Under the pieces are notes generated by a model that ran no database searches, had not been told where the DNA came from, and saw nothing but the letters and a program-made list of their open reading frames with translations. Both the position numbers and the translations under genes were made by a program. This document shows positions 13,323 to 22,176 of a DNA stretch of 64,000 bases, piece after piece. Each line of letters begins with the position of its first letter. The first letter of the stretch is position 1. Source of the stretch: JAUYQR01 sp050632395 (lineage in GTDB: Bacteria; Pseudomonadota; Alphaproteobacteria; Rhodobacterales; Rhodobacteraceae); NCBI RefSeq assembly GCF_050632395.1, contig NZ_CP192600.1:1-64000 (forward strand), written 5' to 3'.

Positions 13323-14153
13323 TCAGGGCTTATACCGCACATAGGCAAAGGCGTGTCCGTCCGGCGCCCAGCTTGGCACGTTGATCGTGCCCTGCCCGCC
13401 GGTGAACTCCCGCACCACGCGGCGGTCGCGCCCCTCGGGGTCGCACAGCACCAGGGCAACCGGCAGATCAGCCGGATGCCCCGTCGTCCCGGGCGGATAC
13501 GCAAGATAGACCATGCGCTGCCCATCAGGTGACGGATGCGGAAACCAGTTCACATGGTCGTCCTCGAACAACTGCCGCTGCCCCGATCCGTCCACCGCCA
13601 TCACCCAGATCTGCGCATGTCCGCCCCGGTCACAGTTGTAATAGATGCGGCTACCATCTGCGCTGTAATCCGGCCCGTCGCAATGCCCCTCGCCTTGGGT
13701 CAGGCGCTGCTCCTCACCGCCCTCGACCCCGATCGTGTAAACATCAATCACCCGGCTGCCACCTCGCGCCGCAACATAGGCCAGCCTTGCCCCGTCCGGC
13801 GACCAACCGTGCCACCAGCTGGGTGCGTGCCGTGTCACGGCCACCGGCTCTCCTCCCGTTGCGGGCAGCATAAAAATCTCCGACCCCTGCCCGCGATGGT
13901 GCGAAAGCACGATCCGCGTCCCGTCAGGGCTGATCCCGTGGTCATTGTTGCAGCGGTCTGCAAACCCGGTGTCTACCCGCACCAAGGACGGCTCCGCCAA
14001 GGGAACCCGAAAAAGCCGCCCGCCGCCGTTCACCAGCAGCGTCTCCCCTGACGGGTCCCAGTTCGGTGCCTCGATCCGCCCGTCGATGGCCAACACCTCA
14101 CGCACCGCTCCGCTTGCGACCTCATAGGTCTCGATGATGCTCTTCACGTCCAA
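13323..14153 (-). CDS. TolB-like WD40/PD40 beta-propeller protein
   Basis: 276-aa protein made of repeated PD40-type blades: NWDPSGETLLV, GISPDGTRIVLS, GWSPDGARLAYVA, YSADGSRIYY, HPSPDGQRMVYLA and SWAPDGHAFAYVR. This gives about six blades, comparable to the TolB C-terminal propeller. There is no signal peptide, so unlike TolB it is probably cytoplasmic. It lies downstream of cutC and a ROK kinase on the same strand, separated by an intergenic repeat, so a link to sugar metabolism is possible but inferred. Confidence 0.75.
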   Translation of the reverse strand: MDVKSIIETYEVASGAVREVLAIDGRIEAPNWDPSGETLLVNGGGRLFRVPLAEPSLVRVDTGFADRCNNDHGISPDGTRIVLSHHRGQGSEIFMLPATGGEPVAVTRHAPSWWHGWSPDGARLAYVAARGGSRVIDVYTIGVEGGEEQRLTQGEGHCDGPDYSADGSRIYYNCDRGGHAQIWVMAVDGSGQRQLFEDDHVNWFPHPSPDGQRMVYLAYPPGTTGHPADLPVALVLCDPEGRDRRVVREFTGGQGTINVPSWAPDGHAFAYVRYKP

Positions 14154-14162
14154 CCCCTTGCT

Positions 14163-14222
14163 ATTCCTGCAAATACTTCGCCCGAGGTCTGGAGGTTGTG
14201 AAACCGTCCGGGGCTGGGCCGG
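14163..14222. repeat. Diverged copy of an intergenic repeat family (copy C)
   Basis: Reads TTCCTGCAAATACTTCGCCC... then TCCGGGGCTGGGCCGG. It shares the TTCC..AAATA.T...GAGGGT and TCCGGGG.CTGG..CCGG blocks with copies at 25698-25754 and 33135-33182, with an extra insert between the blocks. It sits between cutC and the beta-propeller gene. Confidence 0.45.
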
Positions 14223-14225
14223 AGC

Positions 14226-14927
14226 TCAAGGCTCCAAAGCTGCCCGCAGCGCCCGCACCTGCCCCGCATCCGTCACCCGCTCCGTCGCGACCCCGAAACC
14301 CAGCCCCACCACCCGCCCTGTCCGGACCACCGAACATGACCCATGCACCTCGATCGGTTCCAGTACCCGCAACCCCGCCGCCGTCGCCGCCGTGATCCCA
14401 GCCCCCGGCAGTATGCCGATCCGCCCCGCTGCCTGCGCCTTCAACGCGACCAGCCGGTCGATCCCCGCCACCGCCGTCGCCGCTCCGCCCGAGGTCAGCA
14501 CCCGGTGAAACCTAAAGTCGATCGCGGCTTCCAAAGCCTCGCCCATATCCGGCACCAGATCGAACACCCGGTGCAGCGTCAGGCTCAACCCCGCCGCCTC
14601 GCCCACCAGCCTCCTCAGCGCCACCGCATCAAGCCGCCCGTCTGCCAGGCTCGCGCCGATCACCACCCCGGCCATCCCGCACTCCCGCGCCACGGCGATA
14701 TCCGCCGCCATCACCTCAAGCTCCGGCTCGGAAAAGAAGAAATCCCCCGCCCGCGGCCGTATCAGCGCATGCACCGGCACCCCCGCCCGTGCCGCCAGTC
14801 GCATGAACCCGGCCGAAGGCGTCAACCCGCCCACGCCCAGCGCCGAACACAACTCAATCCGGTCCGCACCGCCCTCCAGCGCAGCCGCCAGCCCCTCTGC
14901 CGTGTCGACGCAAACCTCGATGATCAA
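14226..14927 (-). CDS. cutC: CutC family protein
   Basis: 233-aa TIM-barrel protein of the CutC family. It shows IEVCVDTAEGLAAALEGGADRIELCSAL in its first 33 residues (split here only by naming), GGLTPSAGFM, VHALIRPRAGDF, LTLHRVFD and the late GSCSVVR. CutC was first linked to copper tolerance, but its biochemical activity is unsettled. The start is TTG at 14927, overlapping the ROK kinase stop by 4 bases (TTGA), so the two are translationally coupled. Pairing with a sugar kinase argues for a metabolic rather than copper role here. Confidence 0.88.
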   Translation of the reverse strand: MIIEVCVDTAEGLAAALEGGADRIELCSALGVGGLTPSAGFMRLAARAGVPVHALIRPRAGDFFFSEPELEVMAADIAVARECGMAGVVIGASLADGRLDAVALRRLVGEAAGLSLTLHRVFDLVPDMGEALEAAIDFRFHRVLTSGGAATAVAGIDRLVALKAQAAGRIGILPGAGITAATAAGLRVLEPIEVHGSCSVVRTGRVVGLGFGVATERVTDAGQVRALRAALEP

Positions 14928-15799
14928 TGCTCGAACTCCACCAACCCGGCCTCCGCCGCGCCGATCAGCCCCGGCTCCACCGTGCATTCCGCCAGCACCA
15001 CCAATGGCCGCTCCGTCCGCCGCAACACTCGCGCCCGAACCGCCGTGTCCAGCCGCGCGATCAGCGCCGGCACGTTCGCAAGCCCGCCGCCCACCGGCAC
15101 GATCCCCGCTCCCGTCACGTTCAGCACCATCGCCAACGGCCCCGAGACCAGCTCTTCCCACAGATCGACCACCGGCGCCGCGTCAGCATCTCCCGCCTGC
15201 CACCGCGCCAGAATTTCCACCGATCCCAAAGGCTCCCCACCCGAGGCGCGCCACAACCGCTCCAGCCCGCGCGCGCCACCCACGGTGTCGATGCAGCCAA
15301 CCTGCCCGCAGCCACAAGGGAAGGCGAATTCACCCCGTATCACCGGCCCATGCCCCCATTCGCCGGCATAACCGCCTGCCCCCGTTACCAGCCGCCCATC
15401 TATCACCAGCCCGCCACCTACGCCGGTGCCAAGGATCACGCCGAACACAGTGCCATGCCCGCGCCCCGCCCCCTGCCGCGCCTCGGCCAGCGCAAAGCAA
15501 TCCGCGTCGTTCAGCACTATCACCCGAACGCCCAGCCGCGCCTCCAGCAGCGGCGCCAGCGCCAGCCCGTCGATACAGCGGATGTTGGCCACCCGGCCGA
15601 TACCCGTCTCCGGCTCGACCACCCCGGCAATCGAAATCGCCACGCCCCGCACGCCCGGCTGCATGAACCGGGCAAGCCCAGCCACAAAGCCGTCAAGGTC
15701 ATCCACCGCCGTCGGCACCGCGCCCAACGGCCTTACCCCGTCCGCGTCGGCCAACCCCGCCTTGATCCGCGACCCGCCAATATCAAAGCAAAGGATCAT
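14924..15799 (-). CDS. ROK family sugar kinase (N-acetylglucosamine/N-acetylmannosamine kinase-like)
   Basis: 291-aa ATP-dependent sugar kinase of the ROK family. It has the N-terminal phosphate motif FDIGGSRIKAGL, the catalytic loop VLNDADCFALAEA, the glycine motif ILGTGVGGGLVIDG, EWGHGP, and the ROK zinc-binding cysteines in CGCGQVGCID. ATG 15799 is chosen because the family N-terminus begins there; the frame remains open to 15985, and an ATGATG pair at 15844 is an alternative. Coupled to cutC. The sugar cannot be named from sequence alone. Divergent from the ThDP enzyme. Confidence 0.87.
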   Translation of the reverse strand: MILCFDIGGSRIKAGLADADGVRPLGAVPTAVDDLDGFVAGLARFMQPGVRGVAISIAGVVEPETGIGRVANIRCIDGLALAPLLEARLGVRVIVLNDADCFALAEARQGAGRGHGTVFGVILGTGVGGGLVIDGRLVTGAGGYAGEWGHGPVIRGEFAFPCGCGQVGCIDTVGGARGLERLWRASGGEPLGSVEILARWQAGDADAAPVVDLWEELVSGPLAMVLNVTGAGIVPVGGGLANVPALIARLDTAVRARVLRRTERPLVVLAECTVEPGLIGAAEAGLVEFEH

Positions 15800-15987
15800 T
15801 GCCTGCCAACCCCCGCGCGCCACCTGAAGCCGCGCCCCCATCATTGCGTTCTTCCCATCGTTAGCGATGGCGCAGACGGCTGTCGACATGCCAGATCGCC
15901 CGGTAAATACCCATAACGCCAGAAGAACGCGGTTTTCATCGCCAATCTGCCCGGGCATGATCGCGCCGAAACTTGGGAGAGGCATCC

Positions 15988-17652
15988 ATGCGCAACGGCG
16001 GGCAGTTACTGGTCGAAAGCCTCGTGGCTCTTGGTGCCACCCGCGCCTTCGGCGTGCCGGGCGAAAGCTACCTCGCCGTCCTCGACGCCATGCATGACAC
16101 CCAGGGCCGCTTCGACTTTGTCCTTTGCCGCAACGAAGGTGGCGCTGCCTTCATGGCCGCCGCCTGGGGCAAGCTGACCGGCCACCCCGGCATCGCCCTC
16201 GTCACCCGCGGCCCCGGCGTAACCAACGCCTCCATCGGCATCCACACCGCGATGCAGGACTCTGCCCCGATGCTGGTCTTCGTCGGCCAGGTCGGCACCG
16301 ACATGAAGGGCCGCGAGGCGTTCCAGGAACTCGACTACCGCGCCGTGTTCGGCACGATGGCGAAATGGGCGGTGGAAATCGATCACGCCGACCGGATCCC
16401 TGAAATCCTGTCCCGCGCCTGGATCACCGCCACCACCGGCCGCCCCGGCCCGGTGGTCGTGGCCCTGCCCGAAGACGTGCTCTCCGGCCTCACCGCCGCC
16501 GCCCCCCTCAGCGGCCCGGCCCGCATCGCCGAACCAGCCCCCGACCCGGCCGCCCTCACCGACGCGCTTGCCCTCCTGTCACACGCCCAGCGCCCCGCCA
16601 TCCTCCTTGGTGGCTGCAACTGGACCGCTCAAGGCCGCGCCGCCCTCCAATCCTTCGCCGAGGCGTCCGACATCCCGGTAGTCGCCGCCCTCCGCTATCA
16701 GGACATGATCGACAACCACTCCCCCGTCTACGCCGGCGACCTCGGCCTCGGCCTGACCGCCGGAGTCCGCGCGACCCTGGCCGAAGCGGACGTTGTCCTC
16801 GCCCTCAACACCCGCTTTGGCGAGATATCGACCGAAGGCTACACCCTCTTCACCGTCCCCACCCCGGCGCAAAAGATCATCCACGTCCACGCCTCAAGCC
16901 TCGAGATCGGCAAGATCTACATCCCCACCCTCGGCATCCCCGCCGGCCCCAACGCCTTCGCAGCCGCCCTAACGCCCGTCAAAGGTCCGTGGTCCGAATG
17001 GCGCAAACGCGCCCGCGCAGCCTATGAGGCGACCTTTGACCTCCCGCCACAGCCCTCGCCCGTCGACATGGCCCAGGTCATGGCCCACCTGCAGTCCGTC
17101 CTGCCCGACGACGTTATCCTGACGAACGGTGCTGGCAACTTCACCGCCTGGCCGAACAAATACTTCCGCTTTGGCCCCCATGCCCGCCTCCTCGGCCCGC
17201 AATCGGGCGCAATGGGCTACGGCCTCCCGGCCGCCATCGCCGCCAAAGTCGCCCACCCCGACCGGACCGTGGTCTGCTTTGCCGGTGACGGCGATATCCA
17301 GATGAACCTGCCCGAACTTGCCACCGCGATGCAGGCCGGCGCGCAGCCCATCGTTCTCATCCTCAACAACGGCATGTACGGCACGATCCGCGCGCATCAG
17401 GAAAAGAACTTTCCCACCCGCGTCTCCGGCACCACGCTCGTCAACCCGGATTTCCCGGCCCTCGCCCGTGCCTACGGCTTCCACGCCGAACGAGTGTCGG
17501 CCACCACCGATTTCCCCGCCGCCTTCGCCCGCGCGCTTGCGTCGAAAACCGGCGCGGTCCTCGACCTCGACATCTCGCCCGAAGCCCTCACCCCTCGCCA
17601 GACCCTCAGCCAGATGCGCGCCAAGGCGCTCGCTGAAAAGGAAACGAAATGA
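15988..17652 (+). CDS. ThDP-dependent enzyme, acetolactate-synthase-like
   Basis: 554-aa enzyme with the three ThDP-fold domains. The catalytic glutamate lies in CRNEGGAAFMA (about residue 51), and the C-terminal GDGDIQMNLPELATAMQ-NNGMYGTI is the Mg/ThDP motif. It would catalyse decarboxylation or ligation of a 2-keto acid. It starts a five-gene run with 4-bp overlaps, so it probably works with the hydantoinase, epimerase and oxidoreductase genes downstream rather than in valine synthesis; no ilvN small subunit follows. The ATG has a ribosome site GGGAGAGG. Substrate unknown. Confidence 0.85.
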   Translation: MRNGGQLLVESLVALGATRAFGVPGESYLAVLDAMHDTQGRFDFVLCRNEGGAAFMAAAWGKLTGHPGIALVTRGPGVTNASIGIHTAMQDSAPMLVFVGQVGTDMKGREAFQELDYRAVFGTMAKWAVEIDHADRIPEILSRAWITATTGRPGPVVVALPEDVLSGLTAAAPLSGPARIAEPAPDPAALTDALALLSHAQRPAILLGGCNWTAQGRAALQSFAEASDIPVVAALRYQDMIDNHSPVYAGDLGLGLTAGVRATLAEADVVLALNTRFGEISTEGYTLFTVPTPAQKIIHVHASSLEIGKIYIPTLGIPAGPNAFAAALTPVKGPWSEWRKRARAAYEATFDLPPQPSPVDMAQVMAHLQSVLPDDVILTNGAGNFTAWPNKYFRFGPHARLLGPQSGAMGYGLPAAIAAKVAHPDRTVVCFAGDGDIQMNLPELATAMQAGAQPIVLILNNGMYGTIRAHQEKNFPTRVSGTTLVNPDFPALARAYGFHAERVSATTDFPAAFARALASKTGAVLDLDISPEALTPRQTLSQMRAKALAEKETK

Positions 17653-19733
17653 CCATCCGCCTCGGTGCCGACATCGGCGGCACCTTCACCGACGTGGCGC
17701 TCGACCACAACGGCACGATCCATTCTACCAAGATCCTGACGAATTACGCCGCCCCCGAACAGGGTATCCTCGATGCCATCGACATCGTCCTGACCGAGGC
17801 GAACCTCACCTACGCCGACCTCGACATCGTCATCCACGGCACCACCCTTGCCACCAACGCGCTGATCGAACGGCGCGGCGCAAAGACCGCCTTCGTCACC
17901 ACCGAAGGCTTCCGCGACACCGTCGAAATGCGCACCGAAAACCGCTTCGACCAGTATGACCTGAACCTCCGCCTGCCGCAGCCTCTCGTCCCACGCCAAG
18001 ACCGCTTCACCGTCCCCGGCCGGATCGGCGCCGACGGTCAGGAACTCCTGCCGCTCGACGAATCCGTCCTCGCCGCCGTGGCCGAGGCCATCGCGGCGGA
18101 CGGATATGGCGCGGTTGCCATCGGCTTCATCCACTCCTACCTCAACCCCGCGCACGAGGCCCGCGCGCGCGACATCATCGCCGCCCGCACCACCGCCCCG
18201 ATCTCGCTGTCCTCCGAAGTCTCTCCCCAGATGCGCGAGTTCGAACGCTTCAACACGGTCTGCGCCAACGCCTACGTCCGCCCGCAAATGGCCGCCTACC
18301 TCACCCGCCTGCAAGCCCGCCTCAAGGACCAAGGTGCCACCTGCCCGGTGTTCATGATCCACTCCGGCGGCGGCCTGATCTCGGTCGAAACCGCAGCCGA
18401 ATTCCCCGTCCGCCTGATCGAAAGCGGCCCGGCAGGTGGCGCCATCTTCGCCGCCGACATCGCCCGCCGCTTCGACCTTCCCTCCGTCGTCAGCTACGAC
18501 ATGGGCGGCACCACCGCGAAAATCTGTCTGATCGAGGATTACGCCCCCAAGACCGCCCGCAGCTTCGAGGTTGCCCGCACCACCCGCTTCGCCAAAGGCT
18601 CGGGCATGCCCATTTCCATCCCCGTGATCGAGATGATCGAGATCGGCGCCGGTGGCGGTTCCCTCGCCTCGGTCGATAGCATGGGCCGCATCCAGACCGG
18701 CCCTGAATCCGCTGGCTCCGAACCCGGCCCCGCCTGCTACCAGCGCGGCGGCGACCGCCCCGCCATCACCGACGCCGACCTGATCCTCGGCAAGATCGAC
18801 CCCGACAACTTTGCCGGCGGCGCGATCCGCCTCTCCGCCCCCCTCGCTGCCGCGGCCATCGACGCCCACGTCGGTCAACCGCTCAAGATCGACACCCTCT
18901 CCGCCGCCTTCGGCATCGCCGAGGTGGTGGATGAAAACATGGCCAACGCCGCCCGCGTCCACGCGGTCGAAAACGGCAAGAACATCTCCGACAACCTGAT
19001 GATCGCGTTCGGGGGCGCCGCCCCCCTGCACGCCGCCCGCCTGTGCGAAAAACTGGGCATCGACCGCTGCCTCGTGCCCCCCGGCGCGGGCGTCGGCTCC
19101 GCCATCGGCTTCTTGCGCGCCCCCTTCGGATACGAGGCGCTCGTCACCCGCATCACGCGCCTCTCGGCCTTCGATACCGACGCCGTCAACACCCTCCTCG
19201 CCGGCCTGAAAGCCACCGCCGAAGGCTTTGTCCGCACCGGTACCACCGCTGCCATCACGATCGAGACCACCGCCTTCATGCGCTACAAGGGCCAGGGCTG
19301 GGAAATCCCCGTCCCCCTCCCCGACCGCCCGTTCACGCCCCCCGACGTCACCGCCCTCCGGTCCGCCTTCCGTGACGCCTATGCCCGCTTCTTTGGCCGC
19401 GCCATCGGTGGCACCGCCGACGACGCGCTGGAAATCGAGGTCGTCACATGGTCCGTCAAGGCCAGCGACACCCGTCCCGCCCCCACCCGCCACCATCTGA
19501 CCGACGGCACCACCACCGTCACCCCCACCATCTTCCGCGACGTGTTCGACCCCGCCACCGGCGCGATGCTGCCCACTGCCATCGTCGACCGCGCCGCCCT
19601 CACCTCCGGCCAGCGCATCCCCGGCCCCACCGTCATCGTCGAACGCGAGACTTCCACCGTCGTCACCTCACCCTTCGACGTGGTGATGCAGACCGACGGC
19701 TCGCTCCTTCTCCTCAGAAAGTCCGCGCCATGA
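17649..19733 (+). CDS. hyuA: Hydantoinase/oxoprolinase family protein, A subunit
   Basis: 694-aa ATP-dependent amidohydrolase of the HyuA/5-oxoprolinase/acetone-carboxylase beta superfamily. Actin-like ATPase motifs are visible: GADIGGTFTDVAL at the start, HGTTLATNALIERRG, ESGPAGGAIFAA and SYDMGGTTAKICL near residue 280. Its ATG overlaps the previous stop (ATGA), and its own stop overlaps the B subunit start, so A and B are made together. Such pairs hydrolyse or carboxylate small cyclic or keto substrates; which one applies here is unknown. Confidence 0.92.
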   Translation: MTIRLGADIGGTFTDVALDHNGTIHSTKILTNYAAPEQGILDAIDIVLTEANLTYADLDIVIHGTTLATNALIERRGAKTAFVTTEGFRDTVEMRTENRFDQYDLNLRLPQPLVPRQDRFTVPGRIGADGQELLPLDESVLAAVAEAIAADGYGAVAIGFIHSYLNPAHEARARDIIAARTTAPISLSSEVSPQMREFERFNTVCANAYVRPQMAAYLTRLQARLKDQGATCPVFMIHSGGGLISVETAAEFPVRLIESGPAGGAIFAADIARRFDLPSVVSYDMGGTTAKICLIEDYAPKTARSFEVARTTRFAKGSGMPISIPVIEMIEIGAGGGSLASVDSMGRIQTGPESAGSEPGPACYQRGGDRPAITDADLILGKIDPDNFAGGAIRLSAPLAAAAIDAHVGQPLKIDTLSAAFGIAEVVDENMANAARVHAVENGKNISDNLMIAFGGAAPLHAARLCEKLGIDRCLVPPGAGVGSAIGFLRAPFGYEALVTRITRLSAFDTDAVNTLLAGLKATAEGFVRTGTTAAITIETTAFMRYKGQGWEIPVPLPDRPFTPPDVTALRSAFRDAYARFFGRAIGGTADDALEIEVVTWSVKASDTRPAPTRHHLTDGTTTVTPTIFRDVFDPATGAMLPTAIVDRAALTSGQRIPGPTVIVERETSTVVTSPFDVVMQTDGSLLLLRKSAP

Positions 19734-21361
19734 CCGATCCCACCCGCGAAATCCGGATGCAGGTGATGTGGAACCGCCTGATCTCGGTGGTCGAGGAACA
19801 GGCGATGACGCTCCTGCGCACTGCCTTCTCCACCTCGGTCCGCGAGGCTGGCGACCTCTCCGCCGGCGTGTTCGACCCCTCAGGTCGGATGCTCGCCCAA
19901 GCCGTCACCGGCACCCCCGGCCACGTCAACACGATGGCCGAGGCGGTCCTCCATTTCATCAGCGAAATCGGCCGCACCAACATGTTTCCTGGCGACACCT
20001 ACGTCACCAACGACCCGTGGAAAGGCACCGGCCACCTGCACGACATCACGATGGTCTCGCCGTCCTTCCTCGGCGACACGCTTGTCGGCTTCTTCGCCTG
20101 CACCGCCCATGTCGTTGATGTTGGCGGGCGCGGCTTCGGGGCCGATGGCAAATCGGTCTACGAGGAAGGCATCCAGATCCCGATCATGAAATTCGCCGAG
20201 CGGGGCGAGGTGAACGACACCCTGATCCGCCTTTTGCGCGCCAATGTCCGTGAACCGGATCAGGTGGTGGGTGACTTCTACTCTCTTGCCGCCTGCAACG
20301 ATGTCGGCCACCGCCGCCTCGCCTCGATGATGCAGGAAATCGGCCTCGCCACGCTTGATGACCTTGGCGACTTCATCTTCACCCGCACCCGCACCGCCAC
20401 GCTCGACCGCCTGCGCGCCCTGCCGCAAGGCACTTGGGACAACATGCTCGACACCGACGGCTACGACACCCCCGTCCGCCTCGCCGCGTCCGTCACCATC
20501 GCGGGCGACACGGTGAATGTCGATTTCGCAGGCTCCAGCCCGGTCTCGTCCAAGGGCATCAACGTGCCGATCATCTACACCAAGGCCTACGCCTCCTACG
20601 CGCTGAAGTGCGTAATCGCGCCCGACATTCCGAACAACTGGGCCTCGCTCGAAGCCTTCACCATCACCTCGCCGGAAAACATCCTGAACGCCCCGCGCCC
20701 CGCACCCGTGTCGGTGCGCCACGTCATCGGCCACCTCGTCCCCGACCTCGTCCTCGGCGCGCTCGCCAAGGCGCTGCCCGGCCAGGTCCTCGCCGAAGGT
20801 GCTGCCGCGCTGTGGAACATCCACATGTCCGTCCGCCCCGCGCCGGGCCACCCCGGACGCCGCGCCGAGATCCTGATGTTCAACTCCGGCGGCATGGGCG
20901 CGCGGCCCACTGCAGACGGCTTGTCCGCCACCGCCTTCCCTTCCGGCGTGATGACCATGCCGATCGAGGCGACCGAACACACCGGCCCCATCGTAATCTG
21001 GCGCAAGGAACTGCGTCCCGATTCAGGCGGTGACGGCGAATACCGCGGCGGCCTCGGCCAGATCATCGAGATCGAGCCGCTGCCCGGCCACGAGTTTGAC
21101 TTCTCCGCCATGTTCGACCGCGTCAACCACCCCGCCCGCGGCCGCGACGGCGGCCAACCCGGCGCCGCCGGATCGGTCGACCTCGACGATGGCACCAAGC
21201 TTAAACCCAAGGGATGGCAACACGTCCCCGCCGGTCGCCGCCTGATCCTCACCCTTCCCGGCGGCGGCGGTTTCGGCGATCCCGCCCGTCGCAGCCCCGA
21301 CGCCCGCGCCGAAGACGCGACCAAGGGTTATGTCACCTCCAAGTCCGGAATATCCGAATGA
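19730..21361 (+). CDS. hyuB: Hydantoinase B/oxoprolinase family protein, B subunit
   Basis: 543-aa partner of HyuA. It shows the family N-terminus MQVMWNRLISVVEEQAMTL, SAGVFDPSGRMLAQ, the NDPWKGTGHLHD motif and the C-terminal PGGGGFGDP. The ATG at 19730 overlaps the hyuA stop (ATGA); the frame is open upstream through hyuA, but the family start and coupling fix this position. Together with HyuA it forms the catalytic amidohydrolase/carboxylase-type complex. Confidence 0.92.
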   Translation: MTDPTREIRMQVMWNRLISVVEEQAMTLLRTAFSTSVREAGDLSAGVFDPSGRMLAQAVTGTPGHVNTMAEAVLHFISEIGRTNMFPGDTYVTNDPWKGTGHLHDITMVSPSFLGDTLVGFFACTAHVVDVGGRGFGADGKSVYEEGIQIPIMKFAERGEVNDTLIRLLRANVREPDQVVGDFYSLAACNDVGHRRLASMMQEIGLATLDDLGDFIFTRTRTATLDRLRALPQGTWDNMLDTDGYDTPVRLAASVTIAGDTVNVDFAGSSPVSSKGINVPIIYTKAYASYALKCVIAPDIPNNWASLEAFTITSPENILNAPRPAPVSVRHVIGHLVPDLVLGALAKALPGQVLAEGAAALWNIHMSVRPAPGHPGRRAEILMFNSGGMGARPTADGLSATAFPSGVMTMPIEATEHTGPIVIWRKELRPDSGGDGEYRGGLGQIIEIEPLPGHEFDFSAMFDRVNHPARGRDGGQPGAAGSVDLDDGTKLKPKGWQHVPAGRRLILTLPGGGGFGDPARRSPDARAEDATKGYVTSKSGISE

Positions 21362-22176
21362 CCCCCCGCTTCGATACCATCCTCATCACCGGCGCCGCCG
21401 GCCGCCTCGGCACCCAGCTTCGCCGCGGCCTCGCTCCCCTCGCCCGCACCCTCCGCCTCGCCGACCGCGCGCCAATCGCGGATCTTCAGCCCAACGAACA
21501 GGCGCTGACGTTCGACCTCAACGATGCCCAAGCCGTCAATAATGCGGTCAAAGGCGTCGATGCCATCGTCCACTTCGGCGGCGCGCCAATGGAACGCCCG
21601 TGGGACGAGGTGCTGAATTCCAGCATCATCGGCAGCTACAACATCTACGAATCCGCCCGCAAACACGGCATTTCCCGCATCGTCTACGCCTCCTCCGTCC
21701 ACGCCATCGGCTACCACCGTCTCGAAGACCAGATCGACGCCCACGCCCCGCACCGCCCCGACAGCCTCTACGGCCTTTCCAAATGCTTCGCCGAAGACCT
21801 CGGCCGCCTCTACTGGGACAAGTTCGGGATCGAGACTGCCGCGCTTCGCATCTTCTCGTCCTTCCCCGAACCTGCGGACCGGCGGATGCTCTGGTCGTGG
21901 CTCTCCTTTGACGATTGCATCCGCCTCGTCACCGCCGCCCTCACCGCGCCCCAGGTCGGCTTCACCGTGGCCTTTGGCATCTCCGACAACACGGTCAAAG
22001 CCGTTGACAACCGCCTCGCCGCGCACCTCGGTTTTCACCCGCAGGACAACACCGAACCCTTCCGTTCCGCCGTAGAAACGCGTACCCCTGTGCCCGATCC
22101 GAAAGCCCCCGCCGTGCAGGCCCTGGGCGGTTGGTTCGTCGATCTTGGGCACCCCGATGATGAGGCGGCAAAGTGA
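21358..22176 (+). CDS. NAD-dependent epimerase/dehydratase, uronate-dehydrogenase-like
   Basis: 272-aa extended short-chain dehydrogenase. It has a Rossmann motif TGAAGRLGTQL, then YASSVHAIGY and the catalytic YGLSK (Tyr-x-x-x-Lys) near residue 140. Overall it resembles hexuronate dehydrogenases (SSVHAIG, RMLWSWLSFDD). The start overlaps the hyuB stop (ATGA). In this cluster it would oxidise or epimerise a sugar-like intermediate using NAD; that is inferred. Confidence 0.85.
   Translation: MTPRFDTILITGAAGRLGTQLRRGLAPLARTLRLADRAPIADLQPNEQALTFDLNDAQAVNNAVKGVDAIVHFGGAPMERPWDEVLNSSIIGSYNIYESARKHGISRIVYASSVHAIGYHRLEDQIDAHAPHRPDSLYGLSKCFAEDLGRLYWDKFGIETAALRIFSSFPEPADRRMLWSWLSFDDCIRLVTAALTAPQVGFTVAFGISDNTVKAVDNRLAAHLGFHPQDNTEPFRSAVETRTPVPDPKAPAVQALGGWFVDLGHPDDEAAK

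Noticed and set aside
17472..19496. Long open frame (about 670 codons) antisense to hyuA
   Set aside because: Gly/Asp/Val-rich translation typical of the reverse frame of a GC-rich gene; no start signal or recognisable domain; hyuA on the other strand is certain.
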